A DNA stretch of 64,000 nt from Chitinophagaceae bacterium. GTDB taxonomy: Bacteria; Bacteroidota; Bacteroidia; Chitinophagales; Chitinophagaceae. Position 1 is the stretch's first letter. The number at the start of each line of letters is the position of its first letter. Shown piece by piece: positions 28,212-36,850 of the stretch. The position numbers were made by a program, and so were the translations under genes. The notes under the pieces were generated by a model that was given only the letters and a program-made list of their open reading frames with translations, had not been told where the DNA came from and ran no database searches. The stretch lies in assembly GCA_024508725.1 (NCBI GenBank), contig JANINS010000003.1:372001-436000 (forward strand). Direction: 5' to 3'.

Positions 28212-28967
28212 TTAGGCTCCTACAGGTACCGAATGTACCGCTGCAGCCATTTCTTTAATAAGAGAAGTATCTTTTTCGATGGCATTGCCTACAACAATTA
28301 CATCAGCTCCGGCTTTGCAGTTGATATAAGCCTTTTCGGGTTCTACAATACCACCACCAATGATCAATGGTGCTTCAATATGAGTAGCCACTTTATTGAT
28401 CATCTCTTCTGGTATCGGACGTTTGGCACCACTGCCTGCATCCATATAGATCAGTTTCATACCGATCATTTCTCCGGCCATAGCAGTACACATTGCGATC
28501 TCATTCTTATCAGAAGGAATGGGAGATGCATTAGAGATATAAGAAACTGTTGTTGGTGCACCACCATCAATCACCATATAACCTGTGGGCATGATCTCTA
28601 AACCACTCTTCTTTACGAATGGTGCACTCACTACATGCTGACCAATCAGCAACTCAGGATTTCTACCAGAGATGAGAGAGAGATACAATAAAGCATCTGC
28701 ATAACGGCTAACCTGTGAAGGTGAACCCGGAAATAAAATAACCGGGATATCGCAGCTTGCTTTGATCTGCTGGATACATTCATCCAGGTGATTAGAAATA
28801 ACGAGACTACCGCCCACAAAGAAATAATCAACCTTAGCATCCATAGCTAAGGTTACCAGTTGCTCGATCTTTTTATTGTCAACCTTATCAGGATCGATCA
28901 ATACGGTAAAAGACTTGCGGCCCAGTTTCTTCCTTTCAGCAAGTTGTAAATACAGTTCCTGTTTCAT
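28212..28967 (-). CDS. Geranylgeranylglyceryl/heptaprenylglyceryl phosphate synthase family
   Basis: A 251-residue TIM-barrel enzyme of the PcrB/GGGPS family, which joins sn-glycerol-1-phosphate to a polyprenyl diphosphate, the first ether-lipid step in Archaea. Visible features: Leu-Ile-Asp-Pro-Asp-Lys near residue 22, Gly-Gly-Ser near 53, Phe-Pro-Gly-Ser near 79, Tyr-Met-Asp-Ala-Gly-Ser-Gly near 174 and Ile-Ile-Gly-Gly-Gly-Ile near 201, the phosphate-binding loops. Bacteroidota are known to carry such enzymes. The prenyl chain length used, and the role in this organism, cannot be read. Confidence 0.9.
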   Translation of the reverse strand: MKQELYLQLAERKKLGRKSFTVLIDPDKVDNKKIEQLVTLAMDAKVDYFFVGGSLVISNHLDECIQQIKASCDIPVILFPGSPSQVSRYADALLYLSLISGRNPELLIGQHVVSAPFVKKSGLEIMPTGYMVIDGGAPTTVSYISNASPIPSDKNEIAMCTAMAGEMIGMKLIYMDAGSGAKRPIPEEMINKVATHIEAPLIIGGGIVEPEKAYINCKAGADVIVVGNAIEKDTSLIKEMAAAVHSVPVGA

Positions 28968-29348
28968 GCATCCGTTTGTGGGTCAGCTATATGCAAAAAT
29001 GCAGAAAAAAGTTGTTTGATAGCGTCTTTATACGACCAAATATCATACATCAATCTACTGTCAATCAATTTTGTTTGAAAATAAGCGATTTAGTTCTGGA
29101 TAGTTGATGTATTTACGAAAAAAGCGTCGCTTTTAAAGGCTTCGTGCCAAAAAATCTTATCTACATCTGTGAACATTGCAGCAAATTCAGTGTGGATGTG
29201 AGGCTTACCAATATCCACAAATATTTTCCACAAGCGGTGCATATTTCAGGAAAGGAATATTGGAATGTGAAAGATATTTTCGTCAACCGGCCTCCAAAAA
29301 AGAGTTCAGGGACCAAACAAGAAAAATTCCTCACACCTAAATAAATCA
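28968..29348. other. 381-bp intergenic region upstream of nrdJ
   Basis: This AT-rich gap lies between divergent genes. I see no terminator and no core of the dispersed repeat. I looked for a cobalamin riboswitch (B12 box) and for paired NrdR boxes before nrdJ and found neither convincingly. A 66-codon frame beginning with GTG at 29144 and ending 4 bp before nrdJ, with a Cys-x-x-Cys near its start, cannot be excluded as a gene but lacks support. Confidence 0.5.
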
Positions 29349-32300
29349 ATGCTTATGGCACACCAGCAAAACAAAGGCTTGCAGTTCGGCCGTCGTTTTA
29401 CAAAAGAAGGAGTATCTCCTTTCGATCAGTTTGACTACGACTATCGCACTTCAATCATCCGTAATCCCAGCGGAGAAGTTGTATTCGAAATGAATAATGT
29501 AGAGGTTCCAAAACAATGGAGCCAGATCGCTACAGATATTCTTGCACAAAAATATTTTCGTAAAGCAGGTGTACCGCAGGCTGATGGAAGTCTTGGAAGA
29601 GAAACTTCAGTAAAACAAGTGGCTCACCGAATGGCAAATTGCTGGAGAGTTTGGGGTGAGCGTTATGGCTACTTTGCTTCTAAGAAAGATGCTGATGTAT
29701 TCTACGAGGAATTAGTGTACAGTATTTTGAACCAGGCTTGTGTGCCAAACAGCCCTCAATGGTTCAATACAGGACTGTATGAAAGCTATGGTATTAGTGG
29801 TAAGCCACAAGGTCACTATTATGTTGACCAGAAAGATAGCAAGCTGAAGAAATCTACTTCGGCTTATGAAAGACCACAACCTCATGCATGTTTTATTTTA
29901 AGTGTTAGTGATGACCTGGTGAATGAAGGTGGCATCATGGATCTTTGGGTGAGGGAAGCCAGGATCTTTAAATATGGTAGTGGTGTTGGAACAAACTTTT
30001 CACAGATCAGAGGTGAAGGAGAAAAGTTAAGTGGTGGTGGAACTTCATCTGGTTTGATGAGCTTCCTAAAGATCGGTGATCGTTCTGCTGGTGCGATCAA
30101 ATCTGGCGGAACAACAAGACGTGCTGCCAAGATGGTGTGTTTGGATCTGGATCATCCTGAGATCATGAACTTCATCAACTGGAAAGTGGAAGAAGAAAAG
30201 AAAGTAGGTGCATTGATCGCTGCAGGTTATGATTCGCATTATGAAGGTGAGGCTTACTTAACAGTGTCTGGTCAGAATTCAAATAACTCTGTTCGTATTC
30301 CAAATGAGTTCTTCGATAAGTTAGAAAAAGATGAAGACTGGGAACTGAAAGCAAGAACAGATGGCAGGGTGATGAAGAAGATTCCTGCGAGAGAAGTTTG
30401 GAATCAGATCTCGTATGCAGCATGGAGATGTGCTGACCCCGGAACACAGTATGACACTACGATCAACGAATGGCATACTTGTCCAAAAGGTGGAAGGATC
30501 AATGCATCCAATCCATGTTCAGAATATATGTTCTTAGATAACACAGCATGTAATCTAGCCTCTGTAAATCTTCGCAAGTTTCATGATGAAGAAACAAATG
30601 TTTTCGACGTTGAAGGCTTTGAATATACTACCCGTCTCTGGACAACTGTGTTAGAAGTTTCAGTATTGATGGCCCAGTTCCCTTCTAAAGAAGTAGCTCA
30701 GTTATCTTACGATTACAGAACACTTGGATTAGGTTTCGCTAACCTGGGTTCTGTATTGATGTTAAGCGGTATTTCTTATGATAGCGAAGAAGCAAGAGGA
30801 ATTGCAGGTGCTATTTCAGCGATCATGACAGGTGTTGCATATAAAACATCTGCAGAAATGGCCCAGATAATGGGTGCATTCGCTAAATACGAAGAGAATA
30901 AAGAAGACATGCTTCGTGTAATGCGTAACCACAGAGCCGCAGCTTACGATGCTGAAGAAGCTTATGTTGGTTTAAGTGTGAAGCCTGTTGGCATCAAAGC
31001 AAAATATTGTCCTGATTACCTGTTGAAAGCTGCAACAAAAGCATGGGACGAAGCAGTTCAGTTAGGTGAGAAGTATGGTTATAGAAATGCTCAAACAACT
31101 GTGATCGCTCCAACTGGCACAATTGGTTTGGTGATGGATTGCGACACAACCGGGGTTGAGCCTGATTTTGCACTGGTAAAATTCAAGAAACTTGCAGGTG
31201 GTGGCTATTTCAAGATCATCAACCAATCAGTTCCTTTAGCATTAAAGAATTTGGGTTATAGCGAGAAAGAAGTTGATGCCATTGTAAAATATGCAGTGGG
31301 TGCTGCAAGTTTTGATGGTGCTCCTTTCATCAATGCACAATCGTTAAGTGAAAAAGGATTTACAGGAGAAGAAATTGCTAAGTTGAATGGTTCACTGGCA
31401 ACAGCATTTGAAATTGGATTCGTATTCAACAAATACACCTTAGGTGAAGCTACTTTAGAAAGATTGGGCTTTACGGCAGATCAGTACAATGATTTCGAAT
31501 TCAACTTACTCGAAGAATTAGGATTTACTGAAGAGCAGATAGATGCTGCCAATGATTATATCTGCGGTACAATGACTGTTGAAGGTGCTCCTTATTTAAA
31601 AGATGAACATCTTCCTGTATTTGATTGTGCGAACAAATGTGGTAAGAAAGGTGAAAGATATATTCATGCTCATGGCCACATTAAGATGATGGCGGCTTGC
31701 CAACCATTCTTAAGTGGAGCTATCTCAAAAACCATCAACTTACCACACGAAGCTTCTGTTGAAGAAATTGCAGATAGTTATATGCTGAGCTGGCAGTTAG
31801 GTTTGAAAGCTTGTGCATTGTATAGAGATGGTTCTAAATTATCTCAACCACTCAGCAATAAATCTGATAAGAAAAAGAAATCAGAAGATAAAGAGGAAGC
31901 TGCAGAAGCGAGCAGCGAACAATCATCAGCAAACAACGAATCAACTATTGTTGACTTAAGTAAATTAACTGTTGATGAATTGCTGGAAGAGATCCACAAA
32001 AGAATGCAGGCTTCAACTGATACGAAATTAAAACGCCAGCTTTCTAAGATCGTTGAACGTAAAACACTTCCTGCAAAGAGAAGAGGCTTTACACAAAAAG
32101 CAAGGATCAATGGCCAGGTATTGTTCTTAAGAACGGGTGAATACAACGATGGAACATTGGGTGAGATCTTCATCGACATGGCAAAAGAAGGTGCTACTAT
32201 GAGAAGCATGCTAAACTGTTTTGCTATCGCAGTTTCCATCGGTTTACAATATGGTGTTCCATTGGAAGAATACGTTGACAAATTTGTATTCACCAAGTTT

Positions 32301-32714
32301 GAACCTGCAGGAATGGTAGATCATCCAAACATTAAAACGACCACTTCGTTGATCGACTTTGTATTCCGTTGCCTGGCATTTGACTATCTGAACAGAACAG
32401 ACCTTGTTCATGTATTGAATAAGCCTGAGATCGGCAATACAGGTGAGGAAGATGGAGAGATCACTTATCTGGGAAAGCCTGAGCTGAGCAGTGTAAGGAT
32501 CACAGCTCCTGCAACAAACGCAGCAGCGTCTCCTGCACATCAGAAAATGCAAAGAGCTTCTGTTAAGTCTGAGTCAAGTCTTGACATGGTGAATGCAGCA
32601 GCTAAGAATATGCAAAGTGATGCTCCGGCATGTAACACTTGCGGTCATATCACTATTCGTAGCGGTACCTGCTACAAGTGTTTGAACTGCGGTAACAGTA
32701 TGGGTTGCAGTTAA
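29349..32714 (+). CDS. nrdJ: Vitamin B12-dependent (class II) ribonucleotide reductase
   Basis: A 1121-residue class II reductase, making deoxyribonucleotides with adenosylcobalamin and independent of oxygen. Family segments include Asn-Ser-Pro-Gln-Trp-Phe-Asn-Thr-Gly near 136, the Asn-Pro-Cys-Ser-Glu active-site block near 390, and the late Pro-Thr-Gly-Thr-Ile-Gly segment near 587. The C-terminal tail has Cys-Asn-Thr-Cys and Cys-Tyr-Lys-Cys-Leu-Asn-Cys pairs that shuttle reducing equivalents. A charged low-complexity linker lies at about 838-865. The start could be the Met at 29349 or 29355. A terminator follows. Confidence 0.96.
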   Translation: MLMAHQQNKGLQFGRRFTKEGVSPFDQFDYDYRTSIIRNPSGEVVFEMNNVEVPKQWSQIATDILAQKYFRKAGVPQADGSLGRETSVKQVAHRMANCWRVWGERYGYFASKKDADVFYEELVYSILNQACVPNSPQWFNTGLYESYGISGKPQGHYYVDQKDSKLKKSTSAYERPQPHACFILSVSDDLVNEGGIMDLWVREARIFKYGSGVGTNFSQIRGEGEKLSGGGTSSGLMSFLKIGDRSAGAIKSGGTTRRAAKMVCLDLDHPEIMNFINWKVEEEKKVGALIAAGYDSHYEGEAYLTVSGQNSNNSVRIPNEFFDKLEKDEDWELKARTDGRVMKKIPAREVWNQISYAAWRCADPGTQYDTTINEWHTCPKGGRINASNPCSEYMFLDNTACNLASVNLRKFHDEETNVFDVEGFEYTTRLWTTVLEVSVLMAQFPSKEVAQLSYDYRTLGLGFANLGSVLMLSGISYDSEEARGIAGAISAIMTGVAYKTSAEMAQIMGAFAKYEENKEDMLRVMRNHRAAAYDAEEAYVGLSVKPVGIKAKYCPDYLLKAATKAWDEAVQLGEKYGYRNAQTTVIAPTGTIGLVMDCDTTGVEPDFALVKFKKLAGGGYFKIINQSVPLALKNLGYSEKEVDAIVKYAVGAASFDGAPFINAQSLSEKGFTGEEIAKLNGSLATAFEIGFVFNKYTLGEATLERLGFTADQYNDFEFNLLEELGFTEEQIDAANDYICGTMTVEGAPYLKDEHLPVFDCANKCGKKGERYIHAHGHIKMMAACQPFLSGAISKTINLPHEASVEEIADSYMLSWQLGLKACALYRDGSKLSQPLSNKSDKKKKSEDKEEAAEASSEQSSANNESTIVDLSKLTVDELLEEIHKRMQASTDTKLKRQLSKIVERKTLPAKRRGFTQKARINGQVLFLRTGEYNDGTLGEIFIDMAKEGATMRSMLNCFAIAVSIGLQYGVPLEEYVDKFVFTKFEPAGMVDHPNIKTTTSLIDFVFRCLAFDYLNRTDLVHVLNKPEIGNTGEEDGEITYLGKPELSSVRITAPATNAAASPAHQKMQRASVKSESSLDMVNAAAKNMQSDAPACNTCGHITIRSGTCYKCLNCGNSMGCS

Positions 32715-32744
32715 TAATAAACTTTCACAGGTTGGATTCTATAC

Positions 32745-32770
32745 AAAAGCCACTGCAAAGTGGCTTTTTC
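32745..32770 (+). terminator. Terminator after nrdJ
   Basis: AAAAGCCACT (32745-32754) and AGTGGCTTTT (32759-32768) form a perfect 10-bp stem with a 4-base loop, followed by further T residues. Confidence 0.92.
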
Positions 32771-32771
32771 T

Positions 32772-32800
32772 TTTGCGTTAAGGCTTTTTAGATATTTTTG
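32772..32800 (+). promoter_or_regulatory. Bacteroidota-type promoter before the lipocalin-like gene
   Basis: TTTG (32772-32775), a 17-bp spacer and TATTTTTG (32793-32800) match the TTTG / TAnnTTTG consensus of the Bacteroidota primary sigma factor. The start codon is 17 bp further on. Confidence 0.5.
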
Positions 32801-32817
32801 GCACTTAAACCTATTAT

Positions 32818-33267
32818 ATGAAAAAGATTTTAACCTTAGCTCTTGCTTTTATTGCAATTACGAGCTGTAAAAAAGACAACGACCCAGCTCAGGCTTCTTT
32901 AGAAGTAACTGCAAACAATGTAGCCGGCACATATAAGATCACTGCTGCTACGGCAAGTGTTGGTAGTGCAAGCCAGGATATCTTTAATAATAATTCATTT
33001 TTCGATGCATGTGACAGAGATGATACTTATACACTAACTGCTGTTACAAGCACATCAGGTGCATACAATGTAACAGATGCTGGTGTACAATGTTCTCCTA
33101 ACAATACTGCCACAGGAACATACTCTTTGAATACTGCAGCAAAAACGATCACTATTAATGGTCAAACCGGTAATATCACAACATTAACGGCAACAACATT
33201 GGTTGTATCTCAGTCGAATTTTATGAACAGTGGATTTACTGTTACCGTAACATACACAAGACAATAA
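32818..33267 (+). CDS. Lipocalin-like lipoprotein
   Basis: A 149-residue lipoprotein (Ala-Ile-Thr-Ser-Cys, Cys17). The mature part begins after a Lys/Asp tether with Val-Ala-Gly-Thr-Tyr-Lys-Ile, then Thr-rich beta strands ending in Val-Thr-Val-Thr-Tyr-Thr-Arg-Gln, as in lipocalin-like lipoproteins of Bacteroidota. Ligand unknown. It lies between the nrdJ terminator and the YcxB-like gene, 24 bp from the latter. Confidence 0.75.
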   Translation: MKKILTLALAFIAITSCKKDNDPAQASLEVTANNVAGTYKITAATASVGSASQDIFNNNSFFDACDRDDTYTLTAVTSTSGAYNVTDAGVQCSPNNTATGTYSLNTAAKTITINGQTGNITTLTATTLVVSQSNFMNSGFTVTVTYTRQ

Positions 33268-33291
33268 TTGAATTATAGCCAGGGAGGAATT

Positions 33292-33771
33292 ATGGAGTTT
33301 GGATTTAGTTATGATAAAAGAAAAGTGTTGCAGGCATTGCGGTTTCATTTCATCAGCCGTCCTGAGATCAAGATACTAATGATACTGGTGAATGTATTCG
33401 CCATCGGTTCTGCAGCTTTATTCTATTTTAAAAAGATCCGACCCGAACCATTCCTCCTTGGCTCTTTTATCTGGCTATTGCTCATGATCTCTGTGTGGTA
33501 TTTGCTGCCATACACCATTTATAGAAAAGCACCCACTTTTAAAGATGCCTTTCGCATCAACTTCGGCGACAATGGCATTCATCTCGAAAATCCTAAAGGT
33601 TACATCAACTGGGAATGGAAGAGTTTTAGTCGTTGGATGGAAACGCCACACTTCATTCATCTTTATTTTTCAGAGAAATCGTTCTTTCTCGTTCCCAAAG
33701 ACGAATTAAGTGATGATCAGAAGCATTCTTTAAGACGAATGCTGAATGAGAAGATCGGTGAACGTCGCTAA
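33292..33771 (+). CDS. YcxB-like membrane protein
   Basis: A 159-residue protein with two adjacent membrane helices (about 24-42 and 50-70), then a soluble domain with Trp-Glu-Trp-Lys-Ser-Phe and Phe-Leu-Val-Pro-Lys-Asp segments, as in YcxB-like proteins. Function unknown. The ATG at 33292 was chosen because AGGGAGGA stands about 5 bp before it, an unusually strong Shine-Dalgarno sequence for a Bacteroidota gene. An upstream in-frame TTG is less likely. It overlaps the convergent acetyltransferase gene by 4 bp. Confidence 0.82.
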   Translation: MEFGFSYDKRKVLQALRFHFISRPEIKILMILVNVFAIGSAALFYFKKIRPEPFLLGSFIWLLLMISVWYLLPYTIYRKAPTFKDAFRINFGDNGIHLENPKGYINWEWKSFSRWMETPHFIHLYFSEKSFFLVPKDELSDDQKHSLRRMLNEKIGERR

Positions 33772-34196
33772 AGGTCTTTTTCCATTATATAATGTGGAAT
33801 GGAAAGTTCCAGGAATTCGTCGCTGCTGACCTTATAACCCAGCTTCTGGTAAAACCCCACAGCTGTTTTTCTTGCATGCATCGTTATCGTTTTATAACCA
33901 CGGTCACGTGCAATATTTTCTGCAAACTGCATCAGCACTCTTCCAAATCCTTTACCCTGCAAACCCGAGAGCACAGCCATCTGGCGAAGCCTTATTGCCT
34001 TATCATCTGTTTTGGTTAGTAAACAACATCCTTCCAGTTTGTCATCTTCAAAGCAACCAATAAGTATATCTTCTTTTTCCCTTTCCAGTTCTTTCGGATC
34101 GAACTCCAAACCAAGAGGCTTACGCAAAATTGTTCTACGCAATTCCACCATTTCCTGGTATTCTTTAGAGCCATGATCGATCAGCTTTAACGCCAT
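33768..34196 (-). CDS. GNAT family N-acetyltransferase
   Basis: A 142-residue acetyltransferase. The beta-4 strand Leu-Arg-Gln-Met-Ala-Val is followed by the acetyl-CoA loop Leu-Gln-Gly-Lys-Gly-Phe-Gly-Arg near residue 79 (the Q/RxxGxG/A motif), and the C-terminal part has Ala-Val-Gly-Phe-Tyr-Gln-Lys-Leu-Gly-Tyr, the usual GNAT end. It is soluble and of usual length. Substrate unknown. It is divergent from acpP. Confidence 0.92.
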   Translation of the reverse strand: MALKLIDHGSKEYQEMVELRRTILRKPLGLEFDPKELEREKEDILIGCFEDDKLEGCCLLTKTDDKAIRLRQMAVLSGLQGKGFGRVLMQFAENIARDRGYKTITMHARKTAVGFYQKLGYKVSSDEFLELSIPHYIMEKDL

Positions 34197-34309
34197 GCGG
34201 TAAAAATTGGTTTACAAGATAGCCAACATTTCAAAAATTATACAAACAATACCGTATTAGTTATTTTTTAGGTGTGAATAGCTTTTTGCAACAAAAAAGC
34301 GGCAATTCC

Positions 34310-34338
34310 TTGCTTATTTATCAAAATCTATATTTTTG
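34310..34338 (+). promoter_or_regulatory. Promoter of acpP
   Basis: TTG (34310-34312), an 18-bp spacer and TATTTTTG (34331-34338) fit the Bacteroidota -33/-7 consensus. The acpP ATG is 24 bp downstream, leaving room for a short leader. Confidence 0.55.
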
Positions 34339-34362
34339 CGCCTGTAACTAAACTTTATAACA

Positions 34363-34599
34363 ATGTCAGACATCGCAACAAGAGTAAAGAAGATCATTGT
34401 TGACAAACTTGGAGTAGACGAAGCAGAAGTAACCAATGAGGCTTCTTTTACCAATGATCTCGGTGCCGATTCTTTGGATACCGTAGAACTGATCATGGAA
34501 TTCGAGAAAGAATTCAATATCTCTATTCCTGATGAGCAGGCTGAGACCATTACTACTGTAGGTCAGGCTGTGGCTTATCTTGAGGAACATGCTAAGTAA
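34363..34599 (+). CDS. acpP: Acyl carrier protein
   Basis: A 78-residue acidic acyl carrier protein with the Gly-Ala-Asp-Ser-Leu-Asp motif; Ser37 receives 4'-phosphopantetheine. It carries the growing chain in type II fatty acid synthesis. It is followed by fabF and rnc, a common order in Bacteroidota. A hairpin between acpP and fabF probably lets acpP be made in excess of the enzymes. Confidence 0.97.
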   Translation: MSDIATRVKKIIVDKLGVDEAEVTNEASFTNDLGADSLDTVELIMEFEKEFNISIPDEQAETITTVGQAVAYLEEHAK

Positions 34600-34629
34600 G
34601 ATCACAACTTCCTAATTGGAATATTCATG

Positions 34630-34670
34630 ATCCGCCTTTTCTGCGGCTTTTGCCCTGATAAGGCGGATTT
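34630..34670 (+). terminator. Hairpin between acpP and fabF (partial terminator)
   Basis: ATCCGCCTT (34630-34638) pairs with AAGGCGGAT (34660-34668) around a 21-base loop that itself contains a small stem. The T-run is short, so read-through into fabF is expected. It may act as an attenuator or an RNA-end stabiliser for acpP. Confidence 0.65.
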
Positions 34671-34688
34671 CTCACTTAAAAAGGATAT

Positions 34689-35942
34689 ATGCAACTAAAA
34701 CGAGTTGTTGTAACAGGGATGGGAGCAATTACACCTATTGGCAATACCCTTGAAGAGTATTGGAATGGGTTGATCAATGGTGTTTCAGGTGCTGACCGTA
34801 TTCAACAATTTGATTGCAGCAAATTCAAAACGCAGTTTGCCTGCGAATTGAAGAATTTTGATCCGTATCAATTCCTCGATAAGAAAGAAGGCCGTCGTTT
34901 GGATCGCTTTACACAAACAGCTTTGATCTGTAGCGACCAGGCTGTTGTGGATGCTAATATTCAGAAAGAGTCCATGAATCCAGACCGTATCGGAGTGATC
35001 TTCTCCAGCGGTATCGGAGGTATTGTTACTTTCCAGACAGAAGTAATGGAATTTGCCAAAGGCGATGGCACTCCACGCTTTAATCCTTTCTTCATTCCGA
35101 AAATGATCCTTGATATTGCAGCCGGCCATATCTCTATGCGTCACGGTTTCAGAGGACCCAACTTCGCCGTTGTTTCTGCCTGTGCTTCTTCTACACATGC
35201 AGTAATGGATGCATTTAACCTGATACGTTTGGGTAAATCTGATATCATTCTTGCCGGAGGCGCTGAAAGTGTGATCTGCGAAGCCGGTGTTGGTGGTTTC
35301 AATGCAATGAAAGCACTGAGCGAAAGAAATGATGATCCTAAAACTGCATCTCGTCCGTTTGATAAAGACCGTGATGGTTTTGTAATGGGTGAAGGTGCCG
35401 GTATTCTTGTGTTAGAAGAACTTGAGCATGCATTGGCTAGAGGTGCAAGAATCTATGCTGAAATAGTTGGTACCGGTGCTACTGCAGATGCACACCACAT
35501 GACAGCTCCACATCCTGAAGGTTTGGGTGCAAAAAATGTAATGAAAGCAGCATTGGAAGATGCAGAAATGCAGCTCGAAGAGATCGATTACATCAACGTA
35601 CACGGAACTTCTACTCCACTGGGTGATATTGCTGAAACAAAAGCGATCAAAGAAGTATTTGGTGAACATGCATATAATCTCAATATCAGTTCAACCAAAT
35701 CAATGACCGGTCACCTGTTAGGTGCTGCCGGTGCGATCGAAGCGATTGCCAGTACATTGGCTGTGGTGCATGATATTGTACCACCAACTATCAATCACTT
35801 TACTGATGATCCCGAGCTGGACAATAAACTCAACTTTACGTTTAACACTGCACAAAAGAGAACAGTGAATGCAGCTTTGAGTAATACGTTTGGCTTTGGT
35901 GGACACAATGCTTCTGTGATCATTAAGAAGTATAAAGCCTAA
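34689..35942 (+). CDS. fabF: Beta-ketoacyl-ACP synthase II
   Basis: A 417-residue condensing enzyme that elongates acyl-ACP with malonyl-ACP. The catalytic set is readable: Cys165 in Ser-Ala-Cys-Ala-Ser, His in Val-His-Gly-Thr-Ser-Thr-Pro near 305, and His in Lys-Ser-Met-Thr-Gly-His near 341. It ends with the Gly-Phe-Gly-Gly-His-Asn loop. It lies 89 bp after acpP. Normal length. Confidence 0.97.
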   Translation: MQLKRVVVTGMGAITPIGNTLEEYWNGLINGVSGADRIQQFDCSKFKTQFACELKNFDPYQFLDKKEGRRLDRFTQTALICSDQAVVDANIQKESMNPDRIGVIFSSGIGGIVTFQTEVMEFAKGDGTPRFNPFFIPKMILDIAAGHISMRHGFRGPNFAVVSACASSTHAVMDAFNLIRLGKSDIILAGGAESVICEAGVGGFNAMKALSERNDDPKTASRPFDKDRDGFVMGEGAGILVLEELEHALARGARIYAEIVGTGATADAHHMTAPHPEGLGAKNVMKAALEDAEMQLEEIDYINVHGTSTPLGDIAETKAIKEVFGEHAYNLNISSTKSMTGHLLGAAGAIEAIASTLAVVHDIVPPTINHFTDDPELDNKLNFTFNTAQKRTVNAALSNTFGFGGHNASVIIKKYKA

Positions 35943-35996
35943 TGAATGTAGGAGGTAAGATATCCTTCTATTAGTTTGCTCCTTTCCGGATTTATT

Positions 35997-36016
35997 GTAC
36001 AAGAGTGCGACGCAAC
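35997..36016 (+). repeat. Dispersed intergenic repeat core, copy 4
   Basis: A perfect 20-bp core between co-directional fabF and rnc. The right flank contains ATAGCTGGTATC, a variant of the AGCTGGCTAC tail. Confidence 0.85.
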
Positions 36017-36076
36017 TATGTTGCTATGTAATACTATAGCTGGTATCATAAAAATTCATAGCTTAACGGCGTGGAT

Positions 36077-36772
36077 ATGATCACGAAATATTTTCGGAAG
36101 CCATCGTTAATGGAGAAACAATTGAAGAATGTGCTTGGCATAAAGCCCGGTAATCTGCAGTTGTATCAAACAGCTTTGAGTCACCGTTCGGTGAAAGAAA
36201 CTCCTGATGAAAATAATGAACGATTAGAATACCTGGGAGATGCTGTATTAAGCTCGATCGTTGCCGATTATCTTTTCAGGCGTTATCCTTATAAAGGAGA
36301 AGGTTTTCTTACAGAGATGCGAAGCAAAATGGTGAACAGGCAATACCTGAACGAGATTGCTTTAAAGATCGGTTTGAAGAAGATCACTTTGTATAACAAG
36401 TTCGATAATTCGCTTAAGAGCAGCCAGATATTTGGTAATACCCTTGAAGCTGTTGTAGGTGCTGTATATCTTGATAAAGGCTATAAGAAAACCCGTAACT
36501 GGGTATTAAATCACATCGTTATTCCGCACATGTTTGTTGATGATCTGGAAGCAATAGATATCAACCTCAAGAACAAGCTTATTGGCTGGGCCAGTAAAAA
36601 CCTGAAAAGCCTGGAGTTTGAAACCATCGACGAAAAAATGGAAGGCGGCAGAAGAGTGTTCACGATTGCTATTGTTATTGATGGAGAAAGAATCGCTGAA
36701 GGAAAAGGTTACAATAAAAAAGACGCCAGCCAGGTTGCTTCACAGATTGCAATAGAAAAACTGGGTTTATAA
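36077..36772 (+). CDS. rnc: Ribonuclease III
   Basis: A 231-residue RNase III that cuts double-stranded RNA in rRNA and mRNA processing. The catalytic signature is Asn-Glu-Arg-Leu-Glu-Tyr-Leu-Gly-Asp-Ala-Val near residues 48-58. A second acidic site lies near Glu/Asp 120. The double-stranded RNA-binding domain (about 160-231) ends in Lys-Lys-Asp-Ala-Ser-Gln-Val-Ala-Ser. The start is ATG 36077 or GTG 36071. It follows fabF, as in many Bacteroidota, and ends before a strong terminator. Confidence 0.95.
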   Translation: MITKYFRKPSLMEKQLKNVLGIKPGNLQLYQTALSHRSVKETPDENNERLEYLGDAVLSSIVADYLFRRYPYKGEGFLTEMRSKMVNRQYLNEIALKIGLKKITLYNKFDNSLKSSQIFGNTLEAVVGAVYLDKGYKKTRNWVLNHIVIPHMFVDDLEAIDINLKNKLIGWASKNLKSLEFETIDEKMEGGRRVFTIAIVIDGERIAEGKGYNKKDASQVASQIAIEKLGL

Positions 36773-36787
36773 ATTACTAAGTCAAAT

Positions 36788-36818
36788 AAAAAAGTCCTGC
36801 GATATGCAGGACTTTTTC
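36788..36818. terminator. Bidirectional terminator after rnc
   Basis: AAAGTCCTGC (36791-36800) and GCAGGACTTT (36806-36815) with a 5-base loop, flanked by A and T runs on either side. It serves rnc and probably the convergent lipoprotein gene. Confidence 0.92.
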
Positions 36819-36850
36819 TTTGGCGGGACTTCTATGTTATGAAAAGTAAA

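Noticed and set aside
29144-29344. 66-codon frame upstream of nrdJ with a Cys-x-x-Cys
   Set aside because: It has a GTG start, no promoter box and an overlapping frame of similar length on the other strand; the protein has no recognisable features.
28968-29348. Cobalamin riboswitch or NrdR boxes before nrdJ
   Set aside because: I could find no B12-box-like sequence and no pair of NrdR boxes; a covariance search would be decisive.
31844-32296. 150-residue minus-strand frame inside nrdJ
   Set aside because: It is the antisense shadow of conserved NrdJ sequence.
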